From CAVURS01 sp963834425 (lineage in GTDB: Bacteria; Actinomycetota; Actinomycetes; Actinomycetales; CAVURS01): 64,000 nucleotides of DNA. The notes under the pieces are model-generated. The model had not been told where the DNA came from, ran no database searches, and was given only the letters and a program-made list of their open reading frames with translations. How positions within the stretch are numbered: the stretch's first letter is position 1; the number at the start of each line of letters is the position of its first letter. This document shows, piece by piece, positions 1 to 8,534 of this stretch. Made by a program: the position numbers and the translations under genes. The DNA lies in assembly GCA_963834425.1 (NCBI GenBank), contig CAWIBR010000019.1:62001-126000 (forward strand), written 5' to 3'.

Positions 1-1956
1 CCGGATCCTCGGTCGGCCGGCCTGTTCGGTGCGCCCGGGACGTTTCGGATCGACAGCGGGCTGCCGGCCATCCAGGCCCAGGCCGCGGCCGATGCCAAGG
101 TCGCCCGCGAGCAAGGCCGTGGAATCGCCTACGCCGGAGGCATTCTCGGCATCGCTGCGGTGCTGCTCGCCCTGCGGGCCCTGGCCCAGCGCCGTCGTCG
201 TGAGACCGAGCTGTTGGTGGGCCTGGGGACGCCAACCGGGGTCGTGGTCCTGGCCGGGAGCCTGGAGCTCCTTCTCCCGGTCGCGCTCGGAGCCGTGCTC
301 GGTTGGGCTGCCGCCGTCGCGGCCTTCGGCCTGGCCGGGCCGGACCCCGGGGCGGACGCCGACGCGCTGGGCGCGGCTGCCCTCGGGGCCGTGCTGGTCG
401 CGTTGGCCACGTTGGCCGGGCAGGCTCTGACCTCCCTGGCCGAGCTGCGGCGGGTGTCCAGATCGCTGACCGGGCAGTCGGTTTCGCGCTTCGGCTCGCA
501 GTGGCTCCCCCTCTTGACTGGCGCCACCGCGCTCGCGGTCTACGCCACGCTGTCGCGGACCCGCGGGCAGAGCTATGCCGATCCGCTCGCGGCGCTGCTG
601 CCGATCCTCGTCCTGGCCTGTGGCTGCGCGATCGTCGTCCGAGTGGCGGCGGCCACCGCTGCCGCCGTACGACGCTGGCGGGCCGGCCGGATCGATCCCG
701 CATCCGCCGCTGCACGGTCGGCACCCGATGACCCCGGACGGGAGCCGAGCGCCGATCTGCTCGTGGTTCGTGGTCTGCGGCGCACCGGCGTCGCGGTCGC
801 CGATCTGGTGGTCGTGCTCGCCATCGGGATCGGCATCCTGGCCTACGGCTTGTCCTCGGCTGCGCAGGTCCGGCAGTCGGTCAACGACAAGGCCGCCGTG
901 CTGGCCGGCGCCCCGACCACGGTGCACGTCGAGCACTCCTGGCTGCTGAAGGCCGGCGAGGGGCCGGCGCCGGATCTCGGCCGAGGATCCACGGTCGTGT
1001 GGCGCGCCTCCTCGACGATGACGCCGGACGATCGCAACGTCGACATCCTGGTGGTCAACCCCGACACGCTCCGCGACGCGGCGAGCTGGGGCAGCGGACC
1101 CGATTTGGCGACGGCCAGAACCGCCCTCGGGTCCTTCCCGACCCCGCCCGCCGACATCGCGACCAGCGGCCGGACCGCCACCGCCCCACTGCCGGCCCTG
1201 CTCGTCGGCGACGTCGGCCGGGCCGTCGGCGGGACTGGGCAGGTGCAGGTGTCAGGGTCGACCATCCCCTTCCACGTCACCCAGCACCTGGCGGCCTTCC
1301 CGGGCGCCTCAGCCCCGACCGTCGTCCTGGACGCTCGCACGCTGTTCCCTCGGCTCAGTGCCGAGAACGACCCCTCGCGCCAGATCGCCCGGGGCTTCGA
1401 CGTGTCCGACTCCTACGCCGCGTGGATCTGGTCCCAGGACAGCCTGACCCGAGTCCAGCAACGACTGGCCGCCGTGAGCGTTCCACCGCTGGAGACCTTC
1501 ACGCTGGCCCAGGCCCGGGCGACGCCGGAGCTCACGTCGAGCCGTTGGGCTGCGACGTACCAGGTCGTGCTCGGGCTGGCCGCCGCCCTGTTGGGCGGAT
1601 TGGCGCTCGTCGTCGCCGTCGACCGACGCGTGGCCAAGGCGGCCGCCGTCGATCTGGTGTTGCGGCGCTTCGGTTTCCGGCCGGCCCGGCTGCTGCGCCT
1701 GCGGGCCACCGAGCTGATGCTGACCGCCTTGGGCGCTCTGGCGGTGCTCTGGGTTCCGCTGGTGCTGATGCTCTATCTGATGCCTCGGCTGATTGAACCC
1801 GCGCCTGCGCTGGCACCCGCCATGACCCCTGGGATGTCGGTCTCCGCGCTGTTGCTCAGCGTCCTGGCTGCGGCCGCGGTCACCGGCCTGGCGGTGCTCG
1901 TGGCCGCCCGGCGGTCGGCCTCGCTGCGTCCCGGGGAGGTGCTCCGCGATGAGTGA
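1..1956 (+). CDS. FtsX-family ABC transporter permease, 5' end outside the window
   Basis: The frame is open from base 1, so the start lies upstream; 651 residues are visible. There are about six hydrophobic segments in the first 250 residues, then a roughly 230-residue Ser/Thr/Pro-containing region likely to lie outside the membrane, then three C-terminal segments (near 1555-1620, 1705-1785 and 1840-1905 nt). The last residues, RPGEVLRDE, are a common ending of FtsX/MacB-type permeases. The TGA at 1954-1956 overlaps the ATG of the ATPase gene at 1949, so the two are translationally coupled. It probably forms an exporter or mechanotransmission complex with the next two genes. The substrate is not predictable. 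Family call firm, role inferred. Confidence 0.85.
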   Translation, partial: PDPRSAGLFGAPGTFRIDSGLPAIQAQAAADAKVAREQGRGIAYAGGILGIAAVLLALRALAQRRRRETELLVGLGTPTGVVVLAGSLELLLPVALGAVLGWAAAVAAFGLAGPDPGADADALGAAALGAVLVALATLAGQALTSLAELRRVSRSLTGQSVSRFGSQWLPLLTGATALAVYATLSRTRGQSYADPLAALLPILVLACGCAIVVRVAAATAAAVRRWRAGRIDPASAAARSAPDDPGREPSADLLVVRGLRRTGVAVADLVVVLAIGIGILAYGLSSAAQVRQSVNDKAAVLAGAPTTVHVEHSWLLKAGEGPAPDLGRGSTVVWRASSTMTPDDRNVDILVVNPDTLRDAASWGSGPDLATARTALGSFPTPPADIATSGRTATAPLPALLVGDVGRAVGGTGQVQVSGSTIPFHVTQHLAAFPGASAPTVVLDARTLFPRLSAENDPSRQIARGFDVSDSYAAWIWSQDSLTRVQQRLAAVSVPPLETFTLAQARATPELTSSRWAATYQVVLGLAAALLGGLALVVAVDRRVAKAAAVDLVLRRFGFRPARLLRLRATELMLTALGALAVLWVPLVLMLYLMPRLIEPAPALAPAMTPGMSVSALLLSVLAAAAVTGLAVLVAARRSASLRPGEVLRDE

Positions 1957-2876
1957 GCAGCCGATGACCGCTGCGACCACGCAGTTCGATAGCACCACGC
2001 AGTTCGATAACACCGCGCAGTTCGACAACGTCGTCCGCATCTACCAGGCCGTCTCCGGTGAAGTGCACGCTCTGCGCGGCGTCGACGTCGGCTTCCCGCG
2101 CGGCAGCGTGACCGCCATCGCCGGACCATCGGGCGGCGGGAAGAGCACGCTCCTGTCGATCCTGGCCCTGCGCGACCGGGCCAGCGCCGGCACGGTGACC
2201 GTCTTCGGCAATGACGTCACCCGGGCGCGCGGCAAGACGCTGAAAGCGTTGCGCCGCAGCACTATTGCCTGGGTCCCCCAACGACCGGGCAACGGACTGC
2301 TCCCCCACCTGTCAGCCCGGGACAACCTCGACCAGATCGCCCGGATCCGGGGCCGCACCGGGGGCTGGACGGCGCCGGAGGTCCTCGACCGACTGGGCTT
2401 GGTCGCGCAGAGCGACCATCGACCCGGTCAGCTCTCCGGCGGCGAGCAGCAGCGCCTGGCCGTCGCGGCGGCCTTGATGCACGCGCCCGCGCTGGTCGTC
2501 GCCGATGAGCCCACGGCCGAGCTCGACGACCCCAACGCCGAGCGGGTCGTCAACGCGCTGCTGGATGCGGCGGCCGGCGGCACCACCTGCGTGCTCTCGA
2601 CCCACGACTCCCGGGCGCTGCGGCTGCTTCCGCGGGTGCTCCATCTGCGGCACGGCGTGTTGTCGGCCGAGCGCGCGGGGACCGGCGAGCTCGCCTCGGG
2701 GCAGGTCCGGATTGCCGAGGCGGTCATCGACTCGGCGGGGCGCCTGCAGCTGCCGCCCGACGCGCTGCGGTTGTTCCCGGCTCGCCGGGCGGCCATCCGG
2801 ATCGAGGGCGGGACCGTCATCCTCGACCCCCCTGAGCAGCCGGGAGCAGCCGGAGCAGCCGGAGCAGCCGGAATGA
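1949..2876 (+). CDS. ABC transporter ATP-binding protein 1 (frame broken by one extra G)
   Basis: ATPase partner of the FtsX-like permease. Walker A GPSGGGKST is at residues 59-67, the signature LSGGEQQR is followed by VVADEPTAELD (Walker B with catalytic Glu), and the H-loop is STHDS. The N-terminus carries three TQFD-type units before the ABC fold starts near residue 27. As written the frame runs on to 3187, but beyond 2843 it reads PGAAGAAGAAG and then noise. Dropping one G from the GGG at 2842-2844 gives repeated PEQ units and a TGA at 2874-2876 that overlaps the next ATG (2873). The span of 928 nt is 3n+1, as expected for one added base. Predicted length is 308 residues. Confidence 0.8.
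1979..2032 (+). repeat. 18-bp tandem repeat, three copies, inside the ATPase N-terminus
   Basis: Units at 1979-1996, 1997-2014 and 2015-2032 differ by a few bases and encode TQFDST, TQFDNT and AQFDNV. They lie before the conserved ABC fold, so they lengthen a non-conserved N-terminal tail. In-frame 18-bp steps allow copy-number change without frame loss. Confidence 0.85.
2834..2870 (+). repeat. 9-bp tandem repeat (GAGCAGCCG), four copies
   Basis: Units at 2834-2842, 2844-2852, 2853-2861 and 2862-2870 lie at the 3' end of the first ATPase gene. The first spacing is 10 rather than 9, because of one extra G at 2843. That single base changes a Pro-Glu-Gln repeat that would end at the TGA overlapping the next gene into Gly-Ala-Ala. 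Confidence 0.85.
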
Positions 2877-3485
2877 GCGAAGGGCGCGTTTCTCGACGTA
2901 CGACGGGTGACCCACGGGGTGCTGCGCGGGGTGGATCTCACGGCGGAGCCCGGCGACCTGGTCGCACTCACCGGCCACTCCGGCTCCGGCAAGTCCACCC
3001 TGTGCCACCTGATCGCCGGCTTCGAGCGACCCGAGCAGGGGACGGTCAGCCTGGCCGGCGTGGCCACCGCCGACATCGCCGACTGGTCGCGCATTTCCGC
3101 TGTGCCGCAACGACTTGCGCTCCTGGAGCAGCTGACGGCCCTGGAGAACCTCACCCTCCCGGCGTTGGCAACGCAACAACCGTTTGAGTCGCAGCGCGGT
3201 CGTGACCTGCTCACGCGACTGGGTGTCGCACCGTTGATCGATCGGCCGGTCGGCCAGGGCTCGATCGGCGAGCAGCAGCGGATCGGCGTCGCCCGGGCCT
3301 TGGTCCTCGGCTCGGCTCTGACCGTCCTGGACGAACCGACCGCCCATCAAGATGACGACAGCGCCGACCGGGTCATCGCCGCGATCCTGGCCGCGGTGGA
3401 CGCTGGCGCGTGCGTGGTCACCTCGACCCACGACCCGCGCCTGTTGCAACGCGCGACCACGTCGTTGGCGCTCGGGTCTGGTTGA
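2873..3485 (+). CDS. ABC transporter ATP-binding protein 2 (frame broken near its start)
   Basis: Second ATPase of the permease cluster. Walker A GHSGSGKST, Q-loop VPQRLALLEQ, Walker B LTVLDEPTAHQD and the STHDPR switch are all present. The signature reads SIGEQQR instead of LSGGEQQR, a weakened version. The uninterrupted frame begins at the GTG at 2907, which would cut off the first beta strand. Removing one G from GGG at 2882-2884 joins it to the ATG at 2873 and gives MSEGAFLDVRRVTHGVLRG, a normal ABC start overlapping the upstream stop as ATGA. The 613-nt span is 3n+1. Predicted length is 203 residues. Two unequal ATPases may work as a heterodimer. Confidence 0.8.
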
Positions 3486-3517
3486 TCCGCGAACCTCCCC
3501 ACGGCCGCACGGCAAGC

Positions 3518-4288
3518 TCACGGCATGGAGATGCCACCGTCGACCGGCAGCGTCACCCCCGTGATGTACGACGAGGCGGGGCTGGCCAGGAAGACCAGGG
3601 CAGCGTCCAGCTCGGCCTGGGTCCCGATCCGGCCCAGCGGGGAGTGCGCGGCCAGGTAGCCCTCGACCATCTCGGCCGGGATCTGGTCGGTCATCTCGCT
3701 GGCGAAATAGCCCGGCGCCAACGCGTTGACCCGGATCCCCTTGCGGCCGGACCACTGGTTGGCCAGGTCCCGGGTCAGCCCGATCAGCCCGGCCTTGCTC
3801 GCGGCGTACGCCGCTTGCGGAGCCCAGGACTTGACCAGGCCCAGGACGCTGGCGATGTTGACGATGCTGGCTCCCGGCGTCATGACCCGGGCGCAGGCCT
3901 GCGCCATCCAGTAGGCCCCGAGCAGGTTGACCTCGACCACCCCGCGGAACTCCTCGGGGGTCTCGCGCAGGGCCGGCACCGCCGTCCCGACTCCGGCGTT
4001 GTTGACCAGCACGTCGAGCCGGCCGAGGCGGTCGATCGCGACCTGGGCGAGGGCGGCGCACTGCTCAGGATTGGTGACGTCGGTCTGCACCGCGACCGCG
4101 CGGCGCCCGGTCGCGACAATCTGGTCGGCGATCGCCTCGACCCGGTCGAGTCGGCGCGCGGCGAGCACCACATCCGCCCCGGCGTCGGCCAACGCCAGGG
4201 CGAAGCCGGAGCCGAGCCCTGAGCTGGCTCCCGTGACGACGGCGACCAGGCCGTCCAGCCGGAAGCGGTCGAGCACATGCTCGGTCAT
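3518..4288 (-). CDS. short-chain dehydrogenase/reductase (SDR)
   Basis: A classical SDR of 256 residues with the NAD(P)-binding TGASSGLG at residues 19-26, NNAG, the YAASK catalytic Tyr/Lys pair, a PG motif after the catalytic loop and a C-terminal DGG. An in-frame start 12 codons upstream exists, but the ATG at 4288 is preferred: GGGAG lies about ten bases upstream, and the longer form would run into the stop of the methyltransferase gene. It follows the methyltransferase in the same direction, 22 nt apart. The enzyme reduces or oxidises an alcohol/ketone pair; the substrate is unknown. It converges with the ABC genes. Confidence 0.85.
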   Translation of the reverse strand: MTEHVLDRFRLDGLVAVVTGASSGLGSGFALALADAGADVVLAARRLDRVEAIADQIVATGRRAVAVQTDVTNPEQCAALAQVAIDRLGRLDVLVNNAGVGTAVPALRETPEEFRGVVEVNLLGAYWMAQACARVMTPGASIVNIASVLGLVKSWAPQAAYAASKAGLIGLTRDLANQWSGRKGIRVNALAPGYFASEMTDQIPAEMVEGYLAAHSPLGRIGTQAELDAALVFLASPASSYITGVTLPVDGGISMP

Positions 4289-4310
4289 CGGAGGCCAACT
4301 CCCTTGTTCC

Positions 4311-4935
4311 TCAACGGTTCTCACCTTTGCGTGACGTGATCGCGTAGCGCTCGTCGACGATCGGGCCGCCCCACAGCCGGGGATCCGGCAGCGGCTCGAC
4401 CACCGTCTCGCCGAGACGCTCGTCCGCGCCCAACAGCTGCGCCAGCTCGGCGGCCCGCAGCCCGGCGCCCGTCGACCAGTAGCCCTCGACGAGGACCAGG
4501 CGCCCGCCTGGGACCAGCAGATCGACCCAGGCCCGCAGGCTGGTCGCCGGGTCGGGGAGCGCCCAGACGACGTGCCGGGCCAGCACCACGTCGTACGACG
4601 CGGGCGCGAGCACGGGCGCGGAGGCGTCGCCGACGCGCAGGTCGAGGTCGACGCCGAGCCGGCTCGCCTTGTCCGCGGCGGCCTGGATCATCCGCGGCGA
4701 GGCGTCCAGGCCGGTGACCCGGTGCCCCTGCGCCGGCGAGCAGGACGGCGAGCGAGCCCGTGCCGCAGCCGAGGTCGGCGATCCGGGAGCCGGTCGGCGG
4801 GATCAGCCGGGTGAGCAGATCGGCCCAGGCCTGCCGGACCGAGGGATCGCGCAGGCCGTGGTCCGGCTGGTCATCGAAGCGATCGGCCTGCTCGTCCCAG
4901 TAGGCCGCGACCGACGAGCTCATCGGCGCGCTCAT
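4311..4935 (-). CDS. class I SAM-dependent methyltransferase (frame broken)
   Basis: The N-terminal half (MSAPMSSSVAAYWDEQADRF, then motif I ADLGCGTGSLAVLLAGAG) is in one frame. The rest (SPRMIQAAADKASRLGVDLD, then VVLARHVVWALPDP and GGRLVLVEGYW) is in another. The plus strand has CCCC at 4725-4728; removing one base joins GAG to HRVTGLDASPRM, the usual acidic-loop region of this fold. The 625-nt span is 3n+1, giving about 207 residues. Both halves are well conserved, so a read error is more likely than decay. It acts on an unknown small molecule and is upstream of the SDR in the same orientation. Confidence 0.7.
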
Positions 4936-4953
4936 CGGCGTCTCATGGCCGGC

Positions 4954-6084
4954 TCAGTCGGCGGCCGGGCCCGAGGCCAGCGCCGCGGTCCACTTCTCCT
5001 CGATCCGGCCGAACCGCCAGACGGCGAGGGCCACCACCCAGGTCAGCACGAACAGCGCGACGATCGCGTAGCCGACGAAGTTGAGGTTCAACGAGCCGAT
5101 CGCGGCCAGCGGGCCGCTGGTGATCCCGAACCGGTCGGTCGCGATCGAGACCAGCTCGACGGTGCCGATGATCAAGGCGACGGCAACCGAGAGCCCGGTG
5201 ATCGTGATGTTGTAGTAGACCTTGCGGACCGGCTTGGAGAAGGCCCATCCGTAGGCGAAGTTCATGAAGCAGCCGTCGATGCTGTCCAGCAGGCTCATGC
5301 CGGCCGCGAAGAGGATCGGCAGCGTCATGATGGCGTACCACGGCAAGGCGAACGCCGCGGCGCCGCCGGCCAACACCAGCAGGCTGACCTCGGTCGCCGT
5401 GTCGAAGCCCAGACCGAAGAGCAGGCCGACCGGATACATCTGCCACGGGCGTCGCACCGCACGGGTGGCGCCGCCGAGGATCCGGTTCATGAAGCCGCGG
5501 TTGCTGAGCTGATGATCGAGCTGGGCCTCGTCGTAGTGACCGCCCCGCATCTCCCGGAAGACGCGCAGGATGCCGATCAGCACCACCAGGTTGATGATCC
5601 CGATCAGGTAGAGGAAGACGCCCGAGACGCTGGTGCCGATCAGCCCAGTGACGTTGTGCAGCGTCGAGGAGTCGTCGGTGACGTCTCCAGCGAGGGCCCG
5701 GACGCCGGCCGCGAGCAGCAGGCACAGCGCGAAGACGATCGAGGAGTGCCCGAGGGAGAACCAGAAGCCGACCGAGAGCGGTCGCTTGCCCTCGCTCATC
5801 AGCTTGCGGGTCGTGTTGTCGATGGCGGCAATGTGGTCGGCGTCGAACGCGTGCCGCATCCCGAGCGTGTACGCCGTCAGCCCGAGCCCGACGCCGAAGA
5901 CCTGGGTGCTGTTGATGTGGAAGTTGCGGGGGGCGACGACCCAGATCAGCACGCCCCAGCCGATGACGTGCAGGGCGGTGACGAAGAGCGTCATCCCCCC
6001 GATCGAGGCCCATTCGCCGGGCGTCAGCGAGGCCCGGACCCGCGCGACCCTGCTTGTCGGAGCGGCCAGCGTCGAGACAGCCAT
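4954..6084 (-). CDS. NiCoT-family nickel/cobalt permease
   Basis: A membrane protein of 376 residues with about eight hydrophobic segments. The NiCoT signature RHAFDADHI (residues 77-85), essential for Ni/Co binding in HoxN/NixA proteins, is followed by FSLGHSS, LGFDTATEV and GMSLLDSIDG, all family motifs. The ATG at 6084 has AAAGG upstream; a GTG two codons earlier is less well placed. It imports Ni2+ or Co2+ at high affinity. A Nur-like inverted repeat lies about 70-85 bp upstream, pointing to nickel-dependent repression. Nickel could feed urease, which would use the urea released by the purine genes downstream, but no urease gene is in the window. Confidence 0.9.
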   Translation of the reverse strand: MAVSTLAAPTSRVARVRASLTPGEWASIGGMTLFVTALHVIGWGVLIWVVAPRNFHINSTQVFGVGLGLTAYTLGMRHAFDADHIAAIDNTTRKLMSEGKRPLSVGFWFSLGHSSIVFALCLLLAAGVRALAGDVTDDSSTLHNVTGLIGTSVSGVFLYLIGIINLVVLIGILRVFREMRGGHYDEAQLDHQLSNRGFMNRILGGATRAVRRPWQMYPVGLLFGLGFDTATEVSLLVLAGGAAAFALPWYAIMTLPILFAAGMSLLDSIDGCFMNFAYGWAFSKPVRKVYYNITITGLSVAVALIIGTVELVSIATDRFGITSGPLAAIGSLNLNFVGYAIVALFVLTWVVALAVWRFGRIEEKWTAALASGPAAD

Positions 6085-6152
6085 GCTCACCTTTTTCGCG
6101 GTCGACCCCGGCCTTCGATGACGCTTGGCACGCTAGCGCCGGGTGGGTCTAG

Positions 6153-6169
6153 TTGCAAGAGAGTCGCAA
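6153..6169. promoter_or_regulatory. Nur-like operator, TTGCAA-N5-TCGCAA
   Basis: An inverted repeat with five-base spacing lies between the nickel permease (start 6084) and the 3' end of the anti-sigma gene (6185). It fits the Nur box described in Streptomyces (tTGCaa-N5-ttGCAA) at 11 of 12 arm positions. Its position upstream of a nickel permease fits a Fur-family nickel sensor. The assignment is by motif only. Confidence 0.6.
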
Positions 6170-6184
6170 CAAGAGCGGGCGAGG

Positions 6185-6958
6185 CTACGCGCCGTACGTC
6201 GCCCGCAGCACCGACACGGTCGAGTGCGCCGGGTCACCGTCATCGGCCTGCAGACTGATGTCAACGGCGCTGTAGTGCTTCACGAGATCGCCGCTGAGCC
6301 CGAACGTCGAGGCGCCGGCCGGGTCGACGACACCGACCGGGAGCATCTTGTTGGTCGCGGCGTCGAGCAGCCAGGCGTAGTAGAAGTGACCGGGCCGCGC
6401 AGCCGCCAGCCCCCTGATCCGGATCGTCATGGTGACCTCGCCGGTGCCGGTCATCCGCACCAGGCCAGCAGCCTGGGGCGCCGGGGACGCGACGACCGGC
6501 TCGAGGCGGGCCTGCTGGGCGGAGGCCGTCGTCACCGGGCGGTGGGTCGATCCTGGCCAGTTCCCTGACGCCGCAACGCCGCCCAGCGCGATAGCGGCCG
6601 CGGACACGGCGGCGATCCCACCCACGAGGACGTCACGTCGGTGCAGCCGAGCGGGCCGACGGACGGGGCCGCCCACCGCACCCTTCGGCTCGATAGGGGC
6701 CAGCACGGGCAGCGGCTCCTCCGGACCCGCAGGTGCCCACGCCTCGTCGACCGGGCTCGAGAGCACCGGGTCGAGGACTCGCCGGGCCGCCGTCAGGGAC
6801 GCATGGGCAGCGCTGACCTCGACGAGCAACTGACGGCAACGGGTACAGCCGCGCAGGTGCTCCACGACGACCCGCAGCTGGTCACGGCCGAGCTCTCCGC
6901 TGAGCAGGAGGGCGAGCTCCTCGTCGACGTGGCCATTTCCCTGATTCACCCCGGTCAT
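6185..6958 (-). CDS. zinc-finger anti-sigma factor with RskA-like C-terminal domain
   Basis: 257 residues. The N-terminal anti-sigma domain carries the zinc motif H34-X3-C38-X2-C41. A single membrane segment lies near residues 107-127 (VLVGGIAAVSAAAIALGGVA). The outer domain resembles anti-sigma-K factors (FYYAWLLDAATNKMLPVGVV, then a beta-rich end). The ATG at 6958 overlaps the TGA of the sigma gene as ATGA, so the two are made in fixed ratio. It would hold the cognate sigma factor at the membrane until an external signal triggers regulated proteolysis. Confidence 0.85.
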   Translation of the reverse strand: MTGVNQGNGHVDEELALLLSGELGRDQLRVVVEHLRGCTRCRQLLVEVSAAHASLTAARRVLDPVLSSPVDEAWAPAGPEEPLPVLAPIEPKGAVGGPVRRPARLHRRDVLVGGIAAVSAAAIALGGVAASGNWPGSTHRPVTTASAQQARLEPVVASPAPQAAGLVRMTGTGEVTMTIRIRGLAAARPGHFYYAWLLDAATNKMLPVGVVDPAGASTFGLSGDLVKHYSAVDISLQADDGDPAHSTVSVLRATYGA

Positions 6959-7491
6959 TGCTGCCCACCGTCCTTCACGACGATCTCGGCCAGGCGATGC
7001 ATGCCCCGGGCCATCCGCGCCTTCACGGTCCCGAGCGGTACGCCGAGGCGGGCGGCGATCTCCACCTGGGTCCGGCCGCCGAAGTAGGACAGCTCGAGCG
7101 CCTCCCGCTGGGTTTGCGGCAGTTGGGCGAGCGCCTCGTGCACCTCGGCCGCCCACGCGTGCCGCTCGGCCACCTCCCGCCCGTCGTCGCCGACGAGCTC
7201 GCGCAGGGCCTCGATCGGCACGACAGCCGGCCGGTGTCGCCGGAGGCTGTCGACCGCCCGGTGGTGCGCGATCGTGAACACCCACGTCGACAGCGGCCGA
7301 GCCGGGTCGTACCGGTCGGCGTTGCGCCAGACGTCGAGGAAGGTGCGCTGCAGGACGTCCTCGGCCTCATCCGGCCCGACGTACCGGCGCAGGAACGCCA
7401 GCACCGGCCGGCCGAAACGGGCATAGCACTCCTCGAGCGCGCCCTCGTCGCCCGCGGCCAGCCGAGCGCCGAGGTCCGTCGCCGTCTCCAC
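6955..7491 (-). CDS. ECF RNA polymerase sigma factor (SigK/SigL-like)
   Basis: 178 residues with two sigma-70 parts. Region 2 (about 24-92) contains VGPDEAEDVLQRTFLDVW and the -10-recognition stretch RPLSTWVFTIAHHRAVDSLRR; region 4 (about 118-172) ends in the helix-turn-helix GRTQVEIAARLGVPLGTVKARM. There is no region 3, as in ECF factors. Start is GTG at 7491. The stop overlaps the anti-sigma start. The coupled RskA-type partner suggests the SigK/SigL branch. The secreted protein on the other side of the divergent promoter is a candidate target. Confidence 0.85.
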   Translation of the reverse strand: METATDLGARLAAGDEGALEECYARFGRPVLAFLRRYVGPDEAEDVLQRTFLDVWRNADRYDPARPLSTWVFTIAHHRAVDSLRRHRPAVVPIEALRELVGDDGREVAERHAWAAEVHEALAQLPQTQREALELSYFGGRTQVEIAARLGVPLGTVKARMARGMHRLAEIVVKDGGQQ

Positions 7492-7517
7492 ACCTCTGCT
7501 TCGCGATCCAGGTCCGC

Positions 7518-7566
7518 GCGGTTGCGTCCGGGTCGATGGAGCCTGGCAGCGCTGCGGTGCAACCGC
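7518..7566. promoter_or_regulatory. divergent promoter region with an 8-bp inverted repeat
   Basis: GCGGTTGC (7518-7525) and its exact complement GCAACCGC (7559-7566) flank the middle of the space between the ECF sigma gene and the secreted-protein gene. No convincing -35/-10 pair was recognised. It could be a regulator site or a transcript hairpin. Confidence 0.35.
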
Positions 7567-7634
7567 CCGTCGAGATCGCGCCGAAGGCAGATCGACCCCG
7601 AACCGCGGGGCCGACGACGAAAGGAACCACCGCC

Positions 7635-8292
7635 ATGCACCTTCGTCTCCTGCGACGCCGAGGCGTTGTCACCGCCGGAAGCGCACTGCTCGGGTTGGGC
7701 CTACTGATCCCGGCGCTCGGCGCGGCACCTGCGTCGGCCGCCACGACGCATCGAAGCGGCCACGTCCTCGCCAACCGGGGCCACGCCTGGCCAGCGGCTG
7801 TCCGGCACGACGACCGTGACGACCGCGCCCGGCATCGCCACTGCACTGATCCGCGCCGGCGTCCTGCCCCTGCCGACGCCGGGGACTCGCGCGCGGCTCG
7901 CGTCGTTGGTTCCGCTGACCGTGGCCTACGGCTTCCCGATCACCGGGGGCCAACCCAACCTGTCCGGGCCGAGCGGTGACATCGACCATGCGGGCGGGGT
8001 GAACTTCGTCTCTCGCCGAGCACACCTCGAGGTCGGGCGGTTCGACATCGACCTGGCAGCGGGCAAGATCTTCGCCCGTCAGGTCAACTTCGCCGCGGCG
8101 CGGATCCCGGTCTTCGACCTGGACCTGTCGCACCTCACGGTCGCGACGACCGGCGGGCGCACGGTGCTGTCCGGCATCACCTTGCGGCTGGACCCGGTCG
8201 CTGCGGGCGCCCTGAATGCGACGTTCGGCCTGAAACTGCCGACCGATGGTAGTTTGACCTTCGGTCACGCACAGGTGGCCATCAACAACTGA
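7635..8292 (+). CDS. secreted protein of unknown function (frame broken)
   Basis: A clear Sec-type signal peptide (MHLRLLRRRG, a Val/Leu/Gly-rich core, cleavage near APASA-A, about residue 35) is followed by a beta-rich mature domain with SGDIDHAGGVNF, ARIPVFDLDLSHLTV and LRLDPVAAGALNATFG. Signal and mature domain are in different frames. Removing one G from GGGG at 7777-7780 joins LANRATPGQRLSGTTTVTTAPG smoothly, and the 658-nt span is 3n+1. Predicted length is 218 residues. The family is not recognised; the alternating pattern resembles HtaA-like or other cell-surface beta domains, but this is a guess. It is divergent from the ECF sigma gene. Confidence 0.6.
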
Positions 8293-8431
8293 GTGTGCTC
8301 GTCAGATCGCACAAACACCCCGGCGGGGTCGTCGGCGAATCTTGGTGGATCACAGCATGTATCGGGACCGGCCCAGCCCCGATGCTTGTTCTGTCCCCGA
8401 GCGCGCCCCGGCGTTCGGGGACAACCTGCAA

Positions 8432-8466
8432 CAGACAGCTCCCAGCGTCCGGCTGGGGGCTGTCTG
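8432..8466 (+). terminator. 15-bp stem-loop, likely terminator
   Basis: The arms at 8432-8446 and 8452-8466 pair over 15 bp with a five-base loop. The one imperfect pair is U-G in the plus-strand RNA and would be A-C in the minus-strand RNA, so the structure favours plus-strand transcription. No U tract follows, which is usual in high-GC actinobacteria. Confidence 0.6.
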
Positions 8467-8517
8467 CATTTCCGGGGGTTCTCCCACGTTTGCGACGCTG
8501 TGGCGGCACCGACCACG

Positions 8518-8534
8518 TTCAATTGATGTTCAAT
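8518..8534. promoter_or_regulatory. TTCAAT direct repeat, candidate operator of the uric-acid operon
   Basis: Two TTCAAT copies are spaced by 11 bp, one helical turn, and the first overlaps the palindrome TCAATTGA. The stretch is AT-rich in a very GC-rich region and lies about 165 bp upstream of the first urate gene. PucR is the obvious candidate binder, but nothing in the sequence proves it. Confidence 0.35.

Noticed and set aside
1949..3485. A natural fusion of the two ABC ATPases into one 511-residue protein
   Set aside because: Removing only the G at 2882-2884 would fuse them, but the irregular repeat spacing at 2843 shows a second surplus G. Correcting both gives two genes with the ATGA overlap used throughout this genome.
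6955..7285. A longer anti-sigma protein starting at 7285
   Set aside because: The added part is the sigma gene read in the wrong frame; the ATG at 6958 overlaps the sigma stop and starts the conserved domain.
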